From a bacterium HR28 (GTDB lineage: Bacteria > Chloroflexota > Chloroflexia > Thermomicrobiales > Thermomicrobiaceae), in the NCBI GenBank assembly GCA_002898255.1, contig BEIE01000002.1, positions 124,001-188,000 of the forward strand: a stretch of 64,000 nucleotides of DNA. Direction: 5' to 3'. The notes beneath the pieces were generated by a model, which worked only from the letters and a program-made list of their open reading frames with translations, had not been told where the DNA came from and searched no databases. A program made the position numbers and the translations under genes. Position 1 is the first letter of the stretch. The number at the start of each line of letters is the position of its first letter. This document shows, in pieces, positions 18,835-26,724 of the stretch.

Positions 18835-19251
18835 ATTCAGCAAGGGCAGCTTCGCTCTACGCCATGGGCCTTTGCTACCATCCACGCCGCAAAAGGCCCG
18901 TTTGGGAGCATCCGATCCACCTGCACTACAGAACCGCTCCTGATCGCCCCCCATACCCAAACCGCGGCCAGCTGCGAGCAGTGGTTGGCGTCGCAGCGCG
19001 CTCTGCGTCCCTCGACAGCGCATCGCTCCCGCGCGGCAACCTGAGACCAAATCCAGGCAACCGGATGCGTTCCCGGGCGCAGCTCTCCAGCATCCGGGGT
19101 ACAGGTGATGGAGTTGTGGGCGGCGCGGTAGGAGCGCGACACGGCGGCCCAGGTCCAGAACCCGAACCTCGAATGTCCACTCACGTAGCTGGCATACTTC
19201 CGAGTGTCGGAAAGTGATCGAGGTTTGCGGACGGCGCAGGAGCTCCAAGCC
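18835..19251. other. Leader region of the cobalt/nickel transporter
   Basis: About 415 bases. A terminator-like hairpin follows proline dehydrogenase (18866-18899). I looked for the conserved core of a cobalamin riboswitch upstream of cbiM and did not find a convincing one; a metal regulator site or NiCo-type riboswitch is not excluded. Confidence 0.4.
18866..18899 (+). terminator. Hairpin after proline dehydrogenase
   Basis: GGGCCTTT (18866-18873) pairs with AAAGGCCC (18892-18899) across an 18-base loop, 31 bases past the stop; GTTTGGG follows, a weak T-tract. Confidence 0.45.
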
Positions 19252-20277
19252 ATGCACATTCCTGATGGCTACATCAGTCCTGCAACAGCGCTCGCCTACT
19301 ACGGTGCGACGTTGCCCTTCTGGTATGTTTCCACGCAACGCCTCCGGAGCCAGTTGGCGGGACGCACTGTTCCTGCACTCGCGCTCTTCTCCGCCTTCCT
19401 TTTTGTCGTGATGATGTTCAATGTCCCTGTCCCCGGCGGCACGACTGCACATGTCGTCGGGAGTGTGCTGGCGGCAATCGTGCTTGGCCCCTGGGCCGCC
19501 GTCGTCGCCACCTCGGTTGCGCTCATCGTTCAGGCTCTCTTTTTCGGCGACGGGGGAATCCTCGCCATCGGTGCCAATTGCTTCATCCTCGCTGTTGCCA
19601 TGCCGCTTGTCGGTTACGGCGTCTTTCGACTCATTGCCGGTCGCAGCCCGCTCGAGAGCCGTCGGCGTCTGCTCGCCGCTGGTCTAGCGGGATATGTCGG
19701 TATCAACGTCGCGGCCCTTCTGGTTGGGCTGACACTCGGCATCCAGCCTCTGCTCTGGAGCGAAAATGGCCGGGCACTCTACAGCCCCTATGGATTAGAC
19801 GTCGCAGTCCCCGCCATGCTGATCCCCCACCTCACCATCGCTGGCGCCGCCGAAGCGATCGTGACCTTGACCGGGCTGGCTTTGGTTCGCCGCCTCTCCC
19901 CAGAGCTTCTCGGTACCACGACCTCGTTGCCGGTTGTCGCTCCCTCCAGCCGCCGCGGTCTCCTCATCTTGCTCGCCGCCATCATCGTGCTCCTGACACC
20001 GCTCGGCCTAGTCGCCTCGGGAACTGCCTGGGGTGAATGGTCAGCCCAGGAACTTGAGCAACGAGTCGGCTACGTCCCAAGCGGGCTCGCCCGCTGGGAA
20101 GGCTGGTGGCAAGCGCCGCTTTCCGGTTACGCGCTGTCCTGGCTTCCTGCGGACGCCAGCGCGGTTCAGCAGGCTCTCGCCTATATCCTCTCGGCCATCG
20201 TTGGCATTGGCCTTGTCAGCGCAGTCATCTTCGCGCTCCGCCTGCTCGTCCGTCCGCGCACGCCCACGCACTCGTAA
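19252..20277 (+). CDS. cbiM: Cobalt/nickel ECF transporter, fused S-component CbiMN (NikMN)
   Basis: The 341-residue protein begins MHIPDGY, the invariant N-terminus of CbiM/NikM whose terminal amine and His2 bind the metal ion. The ATG at 19252 is therefore certain and has AGGAG 9 bases upstream. CbiM helices fill residues 1-220; the last 110 residues add two helices around a loop (LTPLGLVASGTAWGEW), the PDGLE/CbiN-like accessory part, so M and N are fused. With the following CbiQ and CbiO it forms a complete energy-coupling-factor importer for Co2+ or Ni2+. No cobalamin or hydrogenase/urease genes are nearby to choose between the metals. Confidence 0.9.
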   Translation: MHIPDGYISPATALAYYGATLPFWYVSTQRLRSQLAGRTVPALALFSAFLFVVMMFNVPVPGGTTAHVVGSVLAAIVLGPWAAVVATSVALIVQALFFGDGGILAIGANCFILAVAMPLVGYGVFRLIAGRSPLESRRRLLAAGLAGYVGINVAALLVGLTLGIQPLLWSENGRALYSPYGLDVAVPAMLIPHLTIAGAAEAIVTLTGLALVRRLSPELLGTTTSLPVVAPSSRRGLLILLAAIIVLLTPLGLVASGTAWGEWSAQELEQRVGYVPSGLARWEGWWQAPLSGYALSWLPADASAVQQALAYILSAIVGIGLVSAVIFALRLLVRPRTPTHS

Positions 20278-20296
20278 CGACCGGAGGACCAGGGAT

Positions 20297-21118
20297 ATGC
20301 CGCGTCGCAACTTCGTCGAAAAAACCTTGCTCGATCTTGCCGGGGCGATCGAACACTCTGTCTACGCTGAGGAACTTGCCCGCCGCTCCGGACTCCTGCA
20401 GCGGATCGATCCCCGTGTGAAGGTCGTTGTTCTCGGCTTCGCTATCCTCGTCGCTGCCAGCCTCCGCTCGTGGCCCACTCAGGTTGCGCTCCTTACCCTG
20501 CTGGTGGCCCTGCTTGTCGCTAGCCGCATTCCCCCGGGGGCAATCGCACGGCTCCTTTTCGGCCTACCGCTCTTTACGCTTGTCGTCGCTGCACCCGCGC
20601 TGATCCTGGTTCCTGGGCCGGAGCTCCTTCGTCTCCCCTTTGGTCTAAGTGTTACGACAACCGGCGCCTGGAGCGTGCTCACCCTCCTTCTTCGCGTCAC
20701 AGCATCGCTTGCCGCTGCCTCGGCCCTTGTTCTGACCACTCGCTGGGCCGACCTACTCGCGGCACTCCGAGCTTTCCGTGTGCCGCTTGTCTTCGTCCTC
20801 GTCCTTGCGATGGCCTACCGCTACGTTTTTGTCCTGTTGGAACTCCTCCAGGATTTGCTGCTGGCCCGGCGCAGCCGGCTCCTGCGGCGGGACGAAAACA
20901 CCGAGCAGCGCCGCTGGCTTTCCAGCGCGCTCGGTGTCCTCTTCCAACGCAGCCTGCGTACGAGCGAGCAGGTTTACCTCGCCATGGCCGCACGCGGCTA
21001 TCGCGGTGAACCGCGGACGCTCCGGAACCCGTCTCTTGCCGAGACCGACTGGCTGGCCCTGTCACTCGGTAGTGCTGCCTTCGCCGCACTCTGGCTTGTG
21101 GATTTGGCGCGTCTATGA
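20297..21118 (+). CDS. cbiQ: ECF transporter transmembrane T-component CbiQ
   Basis: The 273-residue T-component couples ATP hydrolysis to the metal-binding S-component. It shows the family opening (SGLLQRIDPRVKVVVLGFAILVAASL), several helices, and the conserved Ala-Arg-Gly motif in AMAARGYRGEPRT that contacts the ATPase. The ATG at 20297 has GGAGG 9 bases upstream; the frame upstream is shadow of cbiM. Its stop overlaps the ATG of cbiO (21115-21118), so translation is coupled. Confidence 0.92.
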   Translation: MPRRNFVEKTLLDLAGAIEHSVYAEELARRSGLLQRIDPRVKVVVLGFAILVAASLRSWPTQVALLTLLVALLVASRIPPGAIARLLFGLPLFTLVVAAPALILVPGPELLRLPFGLSVTTTGAWSVLTLLLRVTASLAAASALVLTTRWADLLAALRAFRVPLVFVLVLAMAYRYVFVLLELLQDLLLARRSRLLRRDENTEQRRWLSSALGVLFQRSLRTSEQVYLAMAARGYRGEPRTLRNPSLAETDWLALSLGSAAFAALWLVDLARL

Positions 21119-21939
21119 ACGACACCACGGTGTTCGAGCTCTCCGGTGTCAGCTACTCCTACCATAATCGGATCGTCGCCCTTCGGGACGTCGACCTCAC
21201 TATCCGCGCTGGCGAAGCTCTTGTCATCCTCGGCCCCAACGGATCGGGAAAGTCAACACTTCTCAAGATCCTCGACGGGTTGTATCGGCCGACGAGCGGC
21301 CGTCTAGTCGCCTTTGGACACGATATCACCGCGGCCGCAGACGATCCGGAACTTGGCTACTGGCTCCACCAGCGGGTGGGGCTCGTCTTTCAGGAGCCGG
21401 ATGTCCAGCTCTTCTCCCCGACAGTCTTCGATGACGTCGCCTTTGGACCACTCCAGCTCGGTTGGCCAAGCGAGCGCATTCGCCAGGCCGTCGCCACCAC
21501 GCTCGATGAACTTGGCATCACCCATCTTGCCGACCGTGCGCCGTTTGAGCTCAGTGGCGGCGAGAAGAAGCGCGTTGCGCTCGCCACCGTCCTGGTTATG
21601 GATCCTGAGGTGATCCTCCTCGACGAACCAACGGCCAACTTAGATCCACGCAGTCGAGCCCAGCTCATTGAGCTTCTGACCGAGCTCCACCGGCGCGGTC
21701 GCACACTCGTCATCGCGACGCACGAACTCGACCTCGCCGCTGCTCTTGCTTCCCGTATCGTCGTCTTCGGCGAGCGCGAGCACCGTCCAATTGCCGAAGG
21801 CCCTCCCGACCGAATTCTTACTGATCAGAAATTGCTGATCGCTGCCAATCTCGTCCACGAGCATCTCCACTGGCATGGACCGATCGTACATTCGCATTTG
21901 CATTGGCATGACGCCGAACACCAGCATGAGCACAGCTAA
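21115..21939 (+). CDS. cbiO: ECF transporter ATPase CbiO with His-rich C-terminus
   Basis: The 274-residue ABC ATPase has Walker A GPNGSGKS, Q-loop FQEPDVQLF, signature LSGGEKKRVALA, Walker B VILLDEPTANLD and switch His in ATHELD. It energises CbiMN-CbiQ. The last ~27 residues are unusually rich in His (HEHLHWHG, HSHLHWHDAEHQHEHS), a likely cobalt/nickel-binding tail that could buffer incoming metal or sense it; this is inference. A strong hairpin 6 bases after the stop separates it from the convergent sigma factor gene. Confidence 0.93.
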   Translation: MNDTTVFELSGVSYSYHNRIVALRDVDLTIRAGEALVILGPNGSGKSTLLKILDGLYRPTSGRLVAFGHDITAAADDPELGYWLHQRVGLVFQEPDVQLFSPTVFDDVAFGPLQLGWPSERIRQAVATTLDELGITHLADRAPFELSGGEKKRVALATVLVMDPEVILLDEPTANLDPRSRAQLIELLTELHRRGRTLVIATHELDLAAALASRIVVFGEREHRPIAEGPPDRILTDQKLLIAANLVHEHLHWHGPIVHSHLHWHDAEHQHEHS

Positions 21940-21945
21940 AAGACA

Positions 21946-21977
21946 AGAGGCCGGCCTCACTCAGGAGACCGGCCTCT
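21946..21977. terminator. Bidirectional terminator between cbiO and sigma factor gene
   Basis: Perfect 9-bp stem AGAGGCCGG (21946-21954) with CCGGCCTCT (21969-21977), extended by GAC/GTC after a one-base bulge. On the plus strand a T-rich stretch follows; on the minus strand TCTTTTAG follows, so it can serve both convergent genes. Confidence 0.75.
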
Positions 21978-22007
21978 GTCGGTTCGTCTTGGTTGATCTG
22001 GAGAGGC

Positions 22008-23012
22008 TCAGGCCGCACTCGCCAGGAGCCGCAGGTCGGAGTTGCGCAGCTTGGCCAGCGCCTCCTTCTCAACCTGGCGGACACGCTCCCGGCTGATCTT
22101 CAGAGCATCGGCAATCTCGGCCAGCGTACGCGGCTGTTCTCCGTCGAGCCCGAAACGCATCACGAGCACCGTTCGCTCGCGCTCCGTGAGCTGCTCCAGG
22201 CTCCGCCGAATCTGCTCACGGATCGCGTTCGTCAGCGCCTCCTCCACGACGTCCTCGCTGCGCGGATCCGGCAAGAGGTCACCAATTGTGCTCTCACCGT
22301 CCTCGCCGATCGGCTTGTCGAGCGACGAGGTGCGTGGGATCTGCGTCCGCGCCTGCTCGATACGTGTCACATCGATCCCGAGGAGCTCAGCCAACTCCTC
22401 GTTCGTGGCCGGCCGACCCTTCTGCTGCTCAATCTGCGCCTCTGCTCGCCGGATCTTGGCAATCAGGTCGTGCATGTGCACCGGCACTCGGATGGTCCGG
22501 CTCAGATTTGCCACCGCTCGACCGATCGCCTGCCGGATCCAGAACGTCGCATACGTGCTGAAGCGGTAGCCCAGCTCCGGATCATACCGCTCGACAGCCG
22601 TCATGAGACCAATGTTGCCTTCCTGAATCAGGTCGATCAGCGGCAGCTCGCTCGAGCGGTAGCGCTTGGCAATCGAGACCACCAGACGCAAGTTGTGCCG
22701 GATCAGCGTCTCGCGCGCCTCCATCCCCTTCCGAACCAGCTCGCGCAGCTCCGGCGTGTCCTCTCCGGCCTCGATCCGCTTGCGTGCCGCCAGCCCTGCC
22801 CGCACGGCCCGTGAGTACTCAATCTCTTCCTGGTGCGTCAGGAGCCGGTGGCCACCGACCTCCCGGAAGTACCGGTAGACCGCATCATTCGCTGCCTGGT
22901 CAATGAGGTCGTCGGTCTCCTCGATCTCCTCGAACTCCTCGACCTCTTCCAGACCCTCAGCAGCGACGAGCTCTTCCAGTTCCAACAGTTCCTGCAGTTC
23001 TCGCTCCGTCAT
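22008..23012 (-). CDS. Primary-type sigma-70 factor (RpoD/SigA group)
   Basis: The 334-residue protein has region 1.2 (DAVYRYFREVGGHRLLTHQEEIEYSRAV), region 2 with RLVVSIAKRYRSSELPLIDLIQEGNIGLMTAVERYDPELGYRFSTYATFWIRQAI (core binding, -10 recognition and the aromatic melting residues), region 3, and region 4 ending LAEIADALKISRERVRQVEKEALAKLR (-35 helix-turn-helix). The N-terminus is short and extremely acidic (runs of Glu). All parts of a group 1/2 factor are present; it may be the housekeeping factor, but relatives encode several such proteins. The ATG at 23012 has GGAGG 13 bases upstream. A strong promoter lies at 23084-23113. Confidence 0.9.
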   Translation of the reverse strand: MTERELQELLELEELVAAEGLEEVEEFEEIEETDDLIDQAANDAVYRYFREVGGHRLLTHQEEIEYSRAVRAGLAARKRIEAGEDTPELRELVRKGMEARETLIRHNLRLVVSIAKRYRSSELPLIDLIQEGNIGLMTAVERYDPELGYRFSTYATFWIRQAIGRAVANLSRTIRVPVHMHDLIAKIRRAEAQIEQQKGRPATNEELAELLGIDVTRIEQARTQIPRTSSLDKPIGEDGESTIGDLLPDPRSEDVVEEALTNAIREQIRRSLEQLTERERTVLVMRFGLDGEQPRTLAEIADALKISRERVRQVEKEALAKLRNSDLRLLASAA

Positions 23013-23083
23013 GGGTATCCATCTACCTCCGTCGTTCGGACGCGTCGTACGGACACCGCACGACGTCGTTTCGAAACCTACAT

Positions 23084-23113
23084 ATACTAGCACACCAACC
23101 AACGCCCTGTCAA
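23084..23113 (-). promoter_or_regulatory. Promoter of the sigma factor gene
   Basis: On the minus strand TTGACA (23108-23113), an 18-base spacer and TAGTAT (23084-23089) with an extended TGC just before the -10. A second TTGACA lies 14 bases further upstream (23122-23127). The start would be near 23077, giving a leader of about 65 bases. Confidence 0.75.
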
Positions 23114-23128
23114 CTCAGCGTTGTCAAC

Positions 23129-24298
23129 TTAGCCTTGCTGTGGCCACGAGCCGAGCGTGACCCGGACGGTCTCTTGCTGCCCATCTCGCAAGACTGTTAG
23201 CTCAACTGTCTCACCTGGCTGATGCGCACCGATCCGGGCCGCCAGATCTTGCATCCCCTCCACTGGCTGCCCGTCCAACGCCACAATCACATCGCCGAGC
23301 GCCGCGATGTCGTTGCCACGAACCTCCGCTGGACGCAGACCTGCGCGCGCCGCCGGGCTGTCCGGTACAACCTCCAGCACAATCACGCCCTTCTGGACGC
23401 TCAAGCCGAACCGCTGCGCCGTCGCTGCGTCCAGATCCGTACCACTAATCCCAAGCCATGCTGGCTGGAGCTCTTCACCGCTTTGGAGCCGCGGCAGTAC
23501 CCGCTTCACGGTGTTGCTCGGCACCGCAAAGCCGATCCCCACATTTCCTCGGATCGGACTCTCGATCATCGTTGCAATCCCGATCACCTCGCCTTGTGCA
23601 TTGAAGAGCGGGCCCCCGCTGTTCCCCGGATTGATCGGCGCATCCGTCTGGATCAGCCCCGTCCGCAGCCGATCTCCAGGTGGGTTCCAGCTTCGGTTGA
23701 CTGCGCTCACGATCCCCTGTGTCACCGTCCCGGAAAGCCCGAACGGTGAGCCGATCGCGATCACCACGTCACCCACCTGCACCGTGTCCGAGTCACCCAG
23801 CGGCGCAACCGGAATCCCCTCCGGCAGCCGGTCAACCTTCAATAATGCCAGATCATTCGCTTGATCCGTTCCCAGCACCCGTGCGCTCAGCCGTTCACCA
23901 GTCGCGAACTGCACCTGGACACTTGGTGCCCCTGACACCACGTGCGCCGCGGTCACAATCAGCCCACTCTCATCAATCACCACGCCTGAACCACTACCCT
24001 GCTCGTCGAAGAATCCACCCGATGCACGAGCGATCACGTCCACTACTGCTTTGCCGTAACGCTGGTACACCTCCCCGGCCGGAGTCGTCGCTTGCGTCTC
24101 GGCCACCGCCTGCACCCGTGACGCTGGTGCCGTCACGCTCGCGACACTCGTTGGTGTCGCAGCCTGTGCCGCCCGCTCCCGTACCAGGCTCGCTCCAGCC
24201 AGCCCACCGACGAGACCAGCCACCACAAATCCGATCACGACCAACAGGACGAGCAGCCCACGCCCTCCATGACGCTGCCCGACCGATCCTTCCTGCAT
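23129..24298 (-). CDS. HtrA/DegP-like trypsin-type serine protease with PDZ domain
   Basis: The 389-residue protein has an N-terminal membrane anchor (GLLVLLVVIGFVVAGLVGGLAGASLV), a Thr/Ala-rich linker, a trypsin-like domain with triad His in VTAAHVV, Asp in NDLALLKVD and Ser in GNSGGPL, and one C-terminal PDZ domain (QPAWLGISG... through VELTVLRDGQQETVRV). It cleaves misfolded envelope proteins. AGGAGGTG precedes the ATG. It lies downstream of the sensor kinase but has its own upstream module with two direct repeats (24355-24410), which supports control by the adjacent two-component system, an arrangement like MprAB-PepD of mycobacteria (analogy). Confidence 0.93.
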   Translation of the reverse strand: MQEGSVGQRHGGRGLLVLLVVIGFVVAGLVGGLAGASLVRERAAQAATPTSVASVTAPASRVQAVAETQATTPAGEVYQRYGKAVVDVIARASGGFFDEQGSGSGVVIDESGLIVTAAHVVSGAPSVQVQFATGERLSARVLGTDQANDLALLKVDRLPEGIPVAPLGDSDTVQVGDVVIAIGSPFGLSGTVTQGIVSAVNRSWNPPGDRLRTGLIQTDAPINPGNSGGPLFNAQGEVIGIATMIESPIRGNVGIGFAVPSNTVKRVLPRLQSGEELQPAWLGISGTDLDAATAQRFGLSVQKGVIVLEVVPDSPAARAGLRPAEVRGNDIAALGDVIVALDGQPVEGMQDLAARIGAHQPGETVELTVLRDGQQETVRVTLGSWPQQG

Positions 24299-24354
24299 GC
24301 CGTCACCTCCTGTCGCGACACTCTGGCAGCCGCGGTGCTGCCGTCGCGACTCTT

Positions 24355-24410
24355 AGCCTAGCGGCTGTCCTTCAGAGCGCCACAAGAGTTTGCTGAGAAT
24401 CTGCTGAGAA
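24355..24410 (-). promoter_or_regulatory. htrA promoter with regulator box (direct repeats)
   Basis: Read on the minus strand: TTCTCAGC, 3 bases, TTCTCAGC (24392-24410, an 11-bp period), 6 bases, TTGTGG (-35, 24380-24385), 19 bases, TAGGCT (-10, 24355-24360). The same layout occurs at 26625-26680. Direct repeats with an 11-bp period just upstream of -35, plus a long spacer, are typical of promoters activated by OmpR/PhoB-type regulators. Confidence 0.7.
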
Positions 24411-24423
24411 ACGCCGCCGAATC

Positions 24424-25869
24424 TCACTCGAGCCCAGCGAACGCGGGTAACGTCCGCTCCTCAACGTCGTCGGCCGACAACTCTGCCTCCAACGGCAGGA
24501 GAACCGTGAACGTGCTTCCCACGCCCGGCCGGCTGGTCACCCGGATCTCACCTTGCATCGCCTCGACCAGCGACTTTGCAATGGCGAGTCCGAGCCCTGT
24601 CCCTTCTCCACTGCGCGCGGAGTCACCGCGGAAGAAGCGCTCAAAGATGTGCGGTAGGATAGCCGGATCGATCCCCACTCCCGTGTCACGCACCGCGATT
24701 CCCGCCCGCTTCCCTTCGATCACCGTTGTGACTTCAACATCGCCGTTTTCAGGGGTGTACTTCAGCGCATTGTCAAGCAAGATGAGCAGCACCTGCCGCA
24801 AGAGATCCCGATCCGCTCGCACCACCGCATCCCGCTCCACGCGCGCCCGGACCGCTGGACGAGGTCGCAAGAGCTGCGCTTGCCGTACTGCCTCCTCCAG
24901 CAGTAACCCCAACTCCACCGGTTCCAGCCGCGGCTGCAGCCCAGCATCCACCCGCGCGAGCGTCAGGAGCTCGCGTACCAGGCGGATCATCCGGTCCAAC
25001 TCCGCGGTGATGTCCGCAAGGATTGCTCGGCGCTCCTCCTCCGGCAACGGTGGCTCACGCTGCAAGAGTTCCACGTTGCCACGTAACGTCGTCAGCGGGG
25101 TTCGCAGCTCGTGCGAGGCGTCCGCAACGAACCGTCGCTGCGCCACCAGCGCCTGTTCCACCTGCTGGTACGCCGCCTGCAGCTCGGTCAGCATCTCGTT
25201 CAGCGTCGTCACCAGCGCCCCGATCTCATCGTTCGGCCCCTCATACTCCACACGCCGCCCGAAGTCGCGTGCTCGGCCGATCTCTCGCGCCGTCTGCGTA
25301 ATTCGGTTAATCGGCCGTAGGCTCGCTCCCGCCAAGACCCATCCGACAAAAAAGGCCGTAACGGTAGAGACAAGCGTGCCGACGACCAGGTACTGGCGGA
25401 GCGTCGCAAGCGCCTGGTCCAAATCCGCCAGCGACCGCGCAACCTGCAAGATCCCAACCGGCTGGCCATCTGAGATCACGGCTCGGCTGTAGATGAGCAA
25501 CCGCCCGTTTTCTGTCCGTACAATCTCCAGCCAGCCATTCGCTTCACCATCACGGAGTGCTGTAAAGCCTTTCGCACTCAACGGGAGTTCGTATCCGTTG
25601 AGGTTGATTGACCGTGAGACGACCTGACCAGAGAGATCCCGTGTCTGAACAAAGGTTTGTGGGATCGCAACTTTCCCCTGCGGAGTGCGGATGACGGTCA
25701 AGCGAAACTCACCTTGCGTGAGAATCTGCGCCGCTTCCTCGGCCAGCGCTTGCTCCTGCCAGTTCAGCGTGAAGCGCGCCACCAAGACATAGAGCACTAC
25801 ACTGAAGATGATCAGCGTGCAGGCCAGGATACCGCTGTAGAGCAAAGTCAGGCGCAGACGGATCGACAT
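24424..25869 (-). CDS. Two-component sensor histidine kinase
   Basis: The 481-residue protein has two transmembrane helices (about residues 8-32 and 160-185) bounding an extracytoplasmic sensor of about 125 residues, a HAMP linker (SLRPINRITQTAREIGRARDF), a dimerisation/phosphoacceptor helix with SHELRTPLT, and a catalytic domain with N-box LLDNALKYTP, G1 DTGVGID, F-box ERFFRG and G2 GTGLGLAIAK. It is encoded 3 bases after the response regulator, on the same transcript. Position next to htrA and the shared promoter boxes suggest it senses envelope stress (inference). Confidence 0.93.
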   Translation of the reverse strand: MSIRLRLTLLYSGILACTLIIFSVVLYVLVARFTLNWQEQALAEEAAQILTQGEFRLTVIRTPQGKVAIPQTFVQTRDLSGQVVSRSINLNGYELPLSAKGFTALRDGEANGWLEIVRTENGRLLIYSRAVISDGQPVGILQVARSLADLDQALATLRQYLVVGTLVSTVTAFFVGWVLAGASLRPINRITQTAREIGRARDFGRRVEYEGPNDEIGALVTTLNEMLTELQAAYQQVEQALVAQRRFVADASHELRTPLTTLRGNVELLQREPPLPEEERRAILADITAELDRMIRLVRELLTLARVDAGLQPRLEPVELGLLLEEAVRQAQLLRPRPAVRARVERDAVVRADRDLLRQVLLILLDNALKYTPENGDVEVTTVIEGKRAGIAVRDTGVGIDPAILPHIFERFFRGDSARSGEGTGLGLAIAKSLVEAMQGEIRVTSRPGVGSTFTVLLPLEAELSADDVEERTLPAFAGLE

Positions 25870-25872
25870 GGC

Positions 25873-26550
25873 TCACGGCTCCCGCAGCACGTATCCGACC
25901 CCACGCACTGTTTGGATCAAACGCGGCTCACCACCAGCCTCCAGCTTTTGCCGCAAGTACCCAATGTACACGTCCAAGACACTGTCGTATCCGTCGAAGT
26001 CGTGTCCCCACACGGCCAGCAGAATCTGCCGCCGCGTCAGTACCCGGCGCGGATGTCGCATGAAGTAATACAGGAGGTCGAATTCTCGCGGACTCAAGCG
26101 GAATGTCCGCTCACCCCGACGTGTCTCTCGCGTCACCGGATCAAGCACAAGGTCAGCGAACACGAGCGGCTTCTCGTCGCTCGCTGGCTCCACACGCCGC
26201 AAGAGCGCCCGAATCCGCGCAAGCAACTCCGCCGGAGCGAACGGTTTCACCAGGTAGTCATCCGCACCACTGTCAAGCCCCAAGACCCGGTCTTCTACCG
26301 CGTCCTTCGCCGTCAGCATGAGGATCGGTGTTCCGTCACCCGCGGCCCGCAACCGTTGCACGACCGCCAGACCGTCCAACCCCGGCAGCAGCCAGTCGAG
26401 CACCACCAGATCCGGCCGCCGCTCCGTCACGACGCGCAACGCCTCATCACCCGACTGCGCCACGCTCACCGTAAAGCCTTCGTAGGCGAGCGTCCGGCGC
26501 AGCATCTCGACCAGCCGTGTATCGTCATCAACCACCAGGACGTGCACCAT
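25873..26550 (-). CDS. Two-component response regulator, OmpR family
   Basis: The 225-residue protein has a receiver domain with acidic pocket DDD (8-10), phosphoacceptor Asp52 in VVLDWLLPG, Thr in MLTAKD and Lys in YLVKPF, followed by a winged-helix DNA-binding domain (LSPREFDLLYYFMRHPRRVLTR ... VRGVGYVL). It probably binds the TTCTCAGC repeats at the htrA and yceI promoters. The ATG at 26550 has only a short, very close GAGG, so translation initiation may be weak. It is divergent from the yceI-like gene, and the repeats at 26625-26643 lie between them. Confidence 0.93.
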   Translation of the reverse strand: MVHVLVVDDDTRLVEMLRRTLAYEGFTVSVAQSGDEALRVVTERRPDLVVLDWLLPGLDGLAVVQRLRAAGDGTPILMLTAKDAVEDRVLGLDSGADDYLVKPFAPAELLARIRALLRRVEPASDEKPLVFADLVLDPVTRETRRGERTFRLSPREFDLLYYFMRHPRRVLTRRQILLAVWGHDFDGYDSVLDVYIGYLRQKLEAGGEPRLIQTVRGVGYVLREP

Positions 26551-26624
26551 GCCTCGGCCCCCGAGCGCAGGCTCACACCCGTTTCTGGGGCCATCCTACC
26601 ACGTCATTCTGTTGACCGAAGTCA

Positions 26625-26680
26625 CTCTTAGCAACTTCTCACCTATCTCTTGTCCCGTTCTCAGCCTTCAGGGTTAGGCT
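26625..26680 (+). promoter_or_regulatory. yceI-hydrolase promoter with regulator box
   Basis: CTCTTAGC, 3 bases, TTCTCACC (26625-26643), 6 bases, TTGTCC (-35, 26650-26655), 19 bases, TAGGCT (-10, 26675-26680). Every spacing equals that of the htrA promoter. A third TTCTCAGC copy falls inside the spacer (26658-26665). The box also lies just upstream of a possible minus-strand promoter of the regulator gene (TAGGAT at 26593-26598), so it could act in both directions. Confidence 0.7.
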
Positions 26681-26724
26681 CAAGTCAGAACGTGGAGCAA
26701 GCGGCTGGGGGAGGGAAAAGCCGA

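Noticed and set aside
18835-19251. Cobalamin riboswitch before cbiM
   Set aside because: The conserved B12-box core was not found; only a terminator-like hairpin belonging to the preceding gene is visible.
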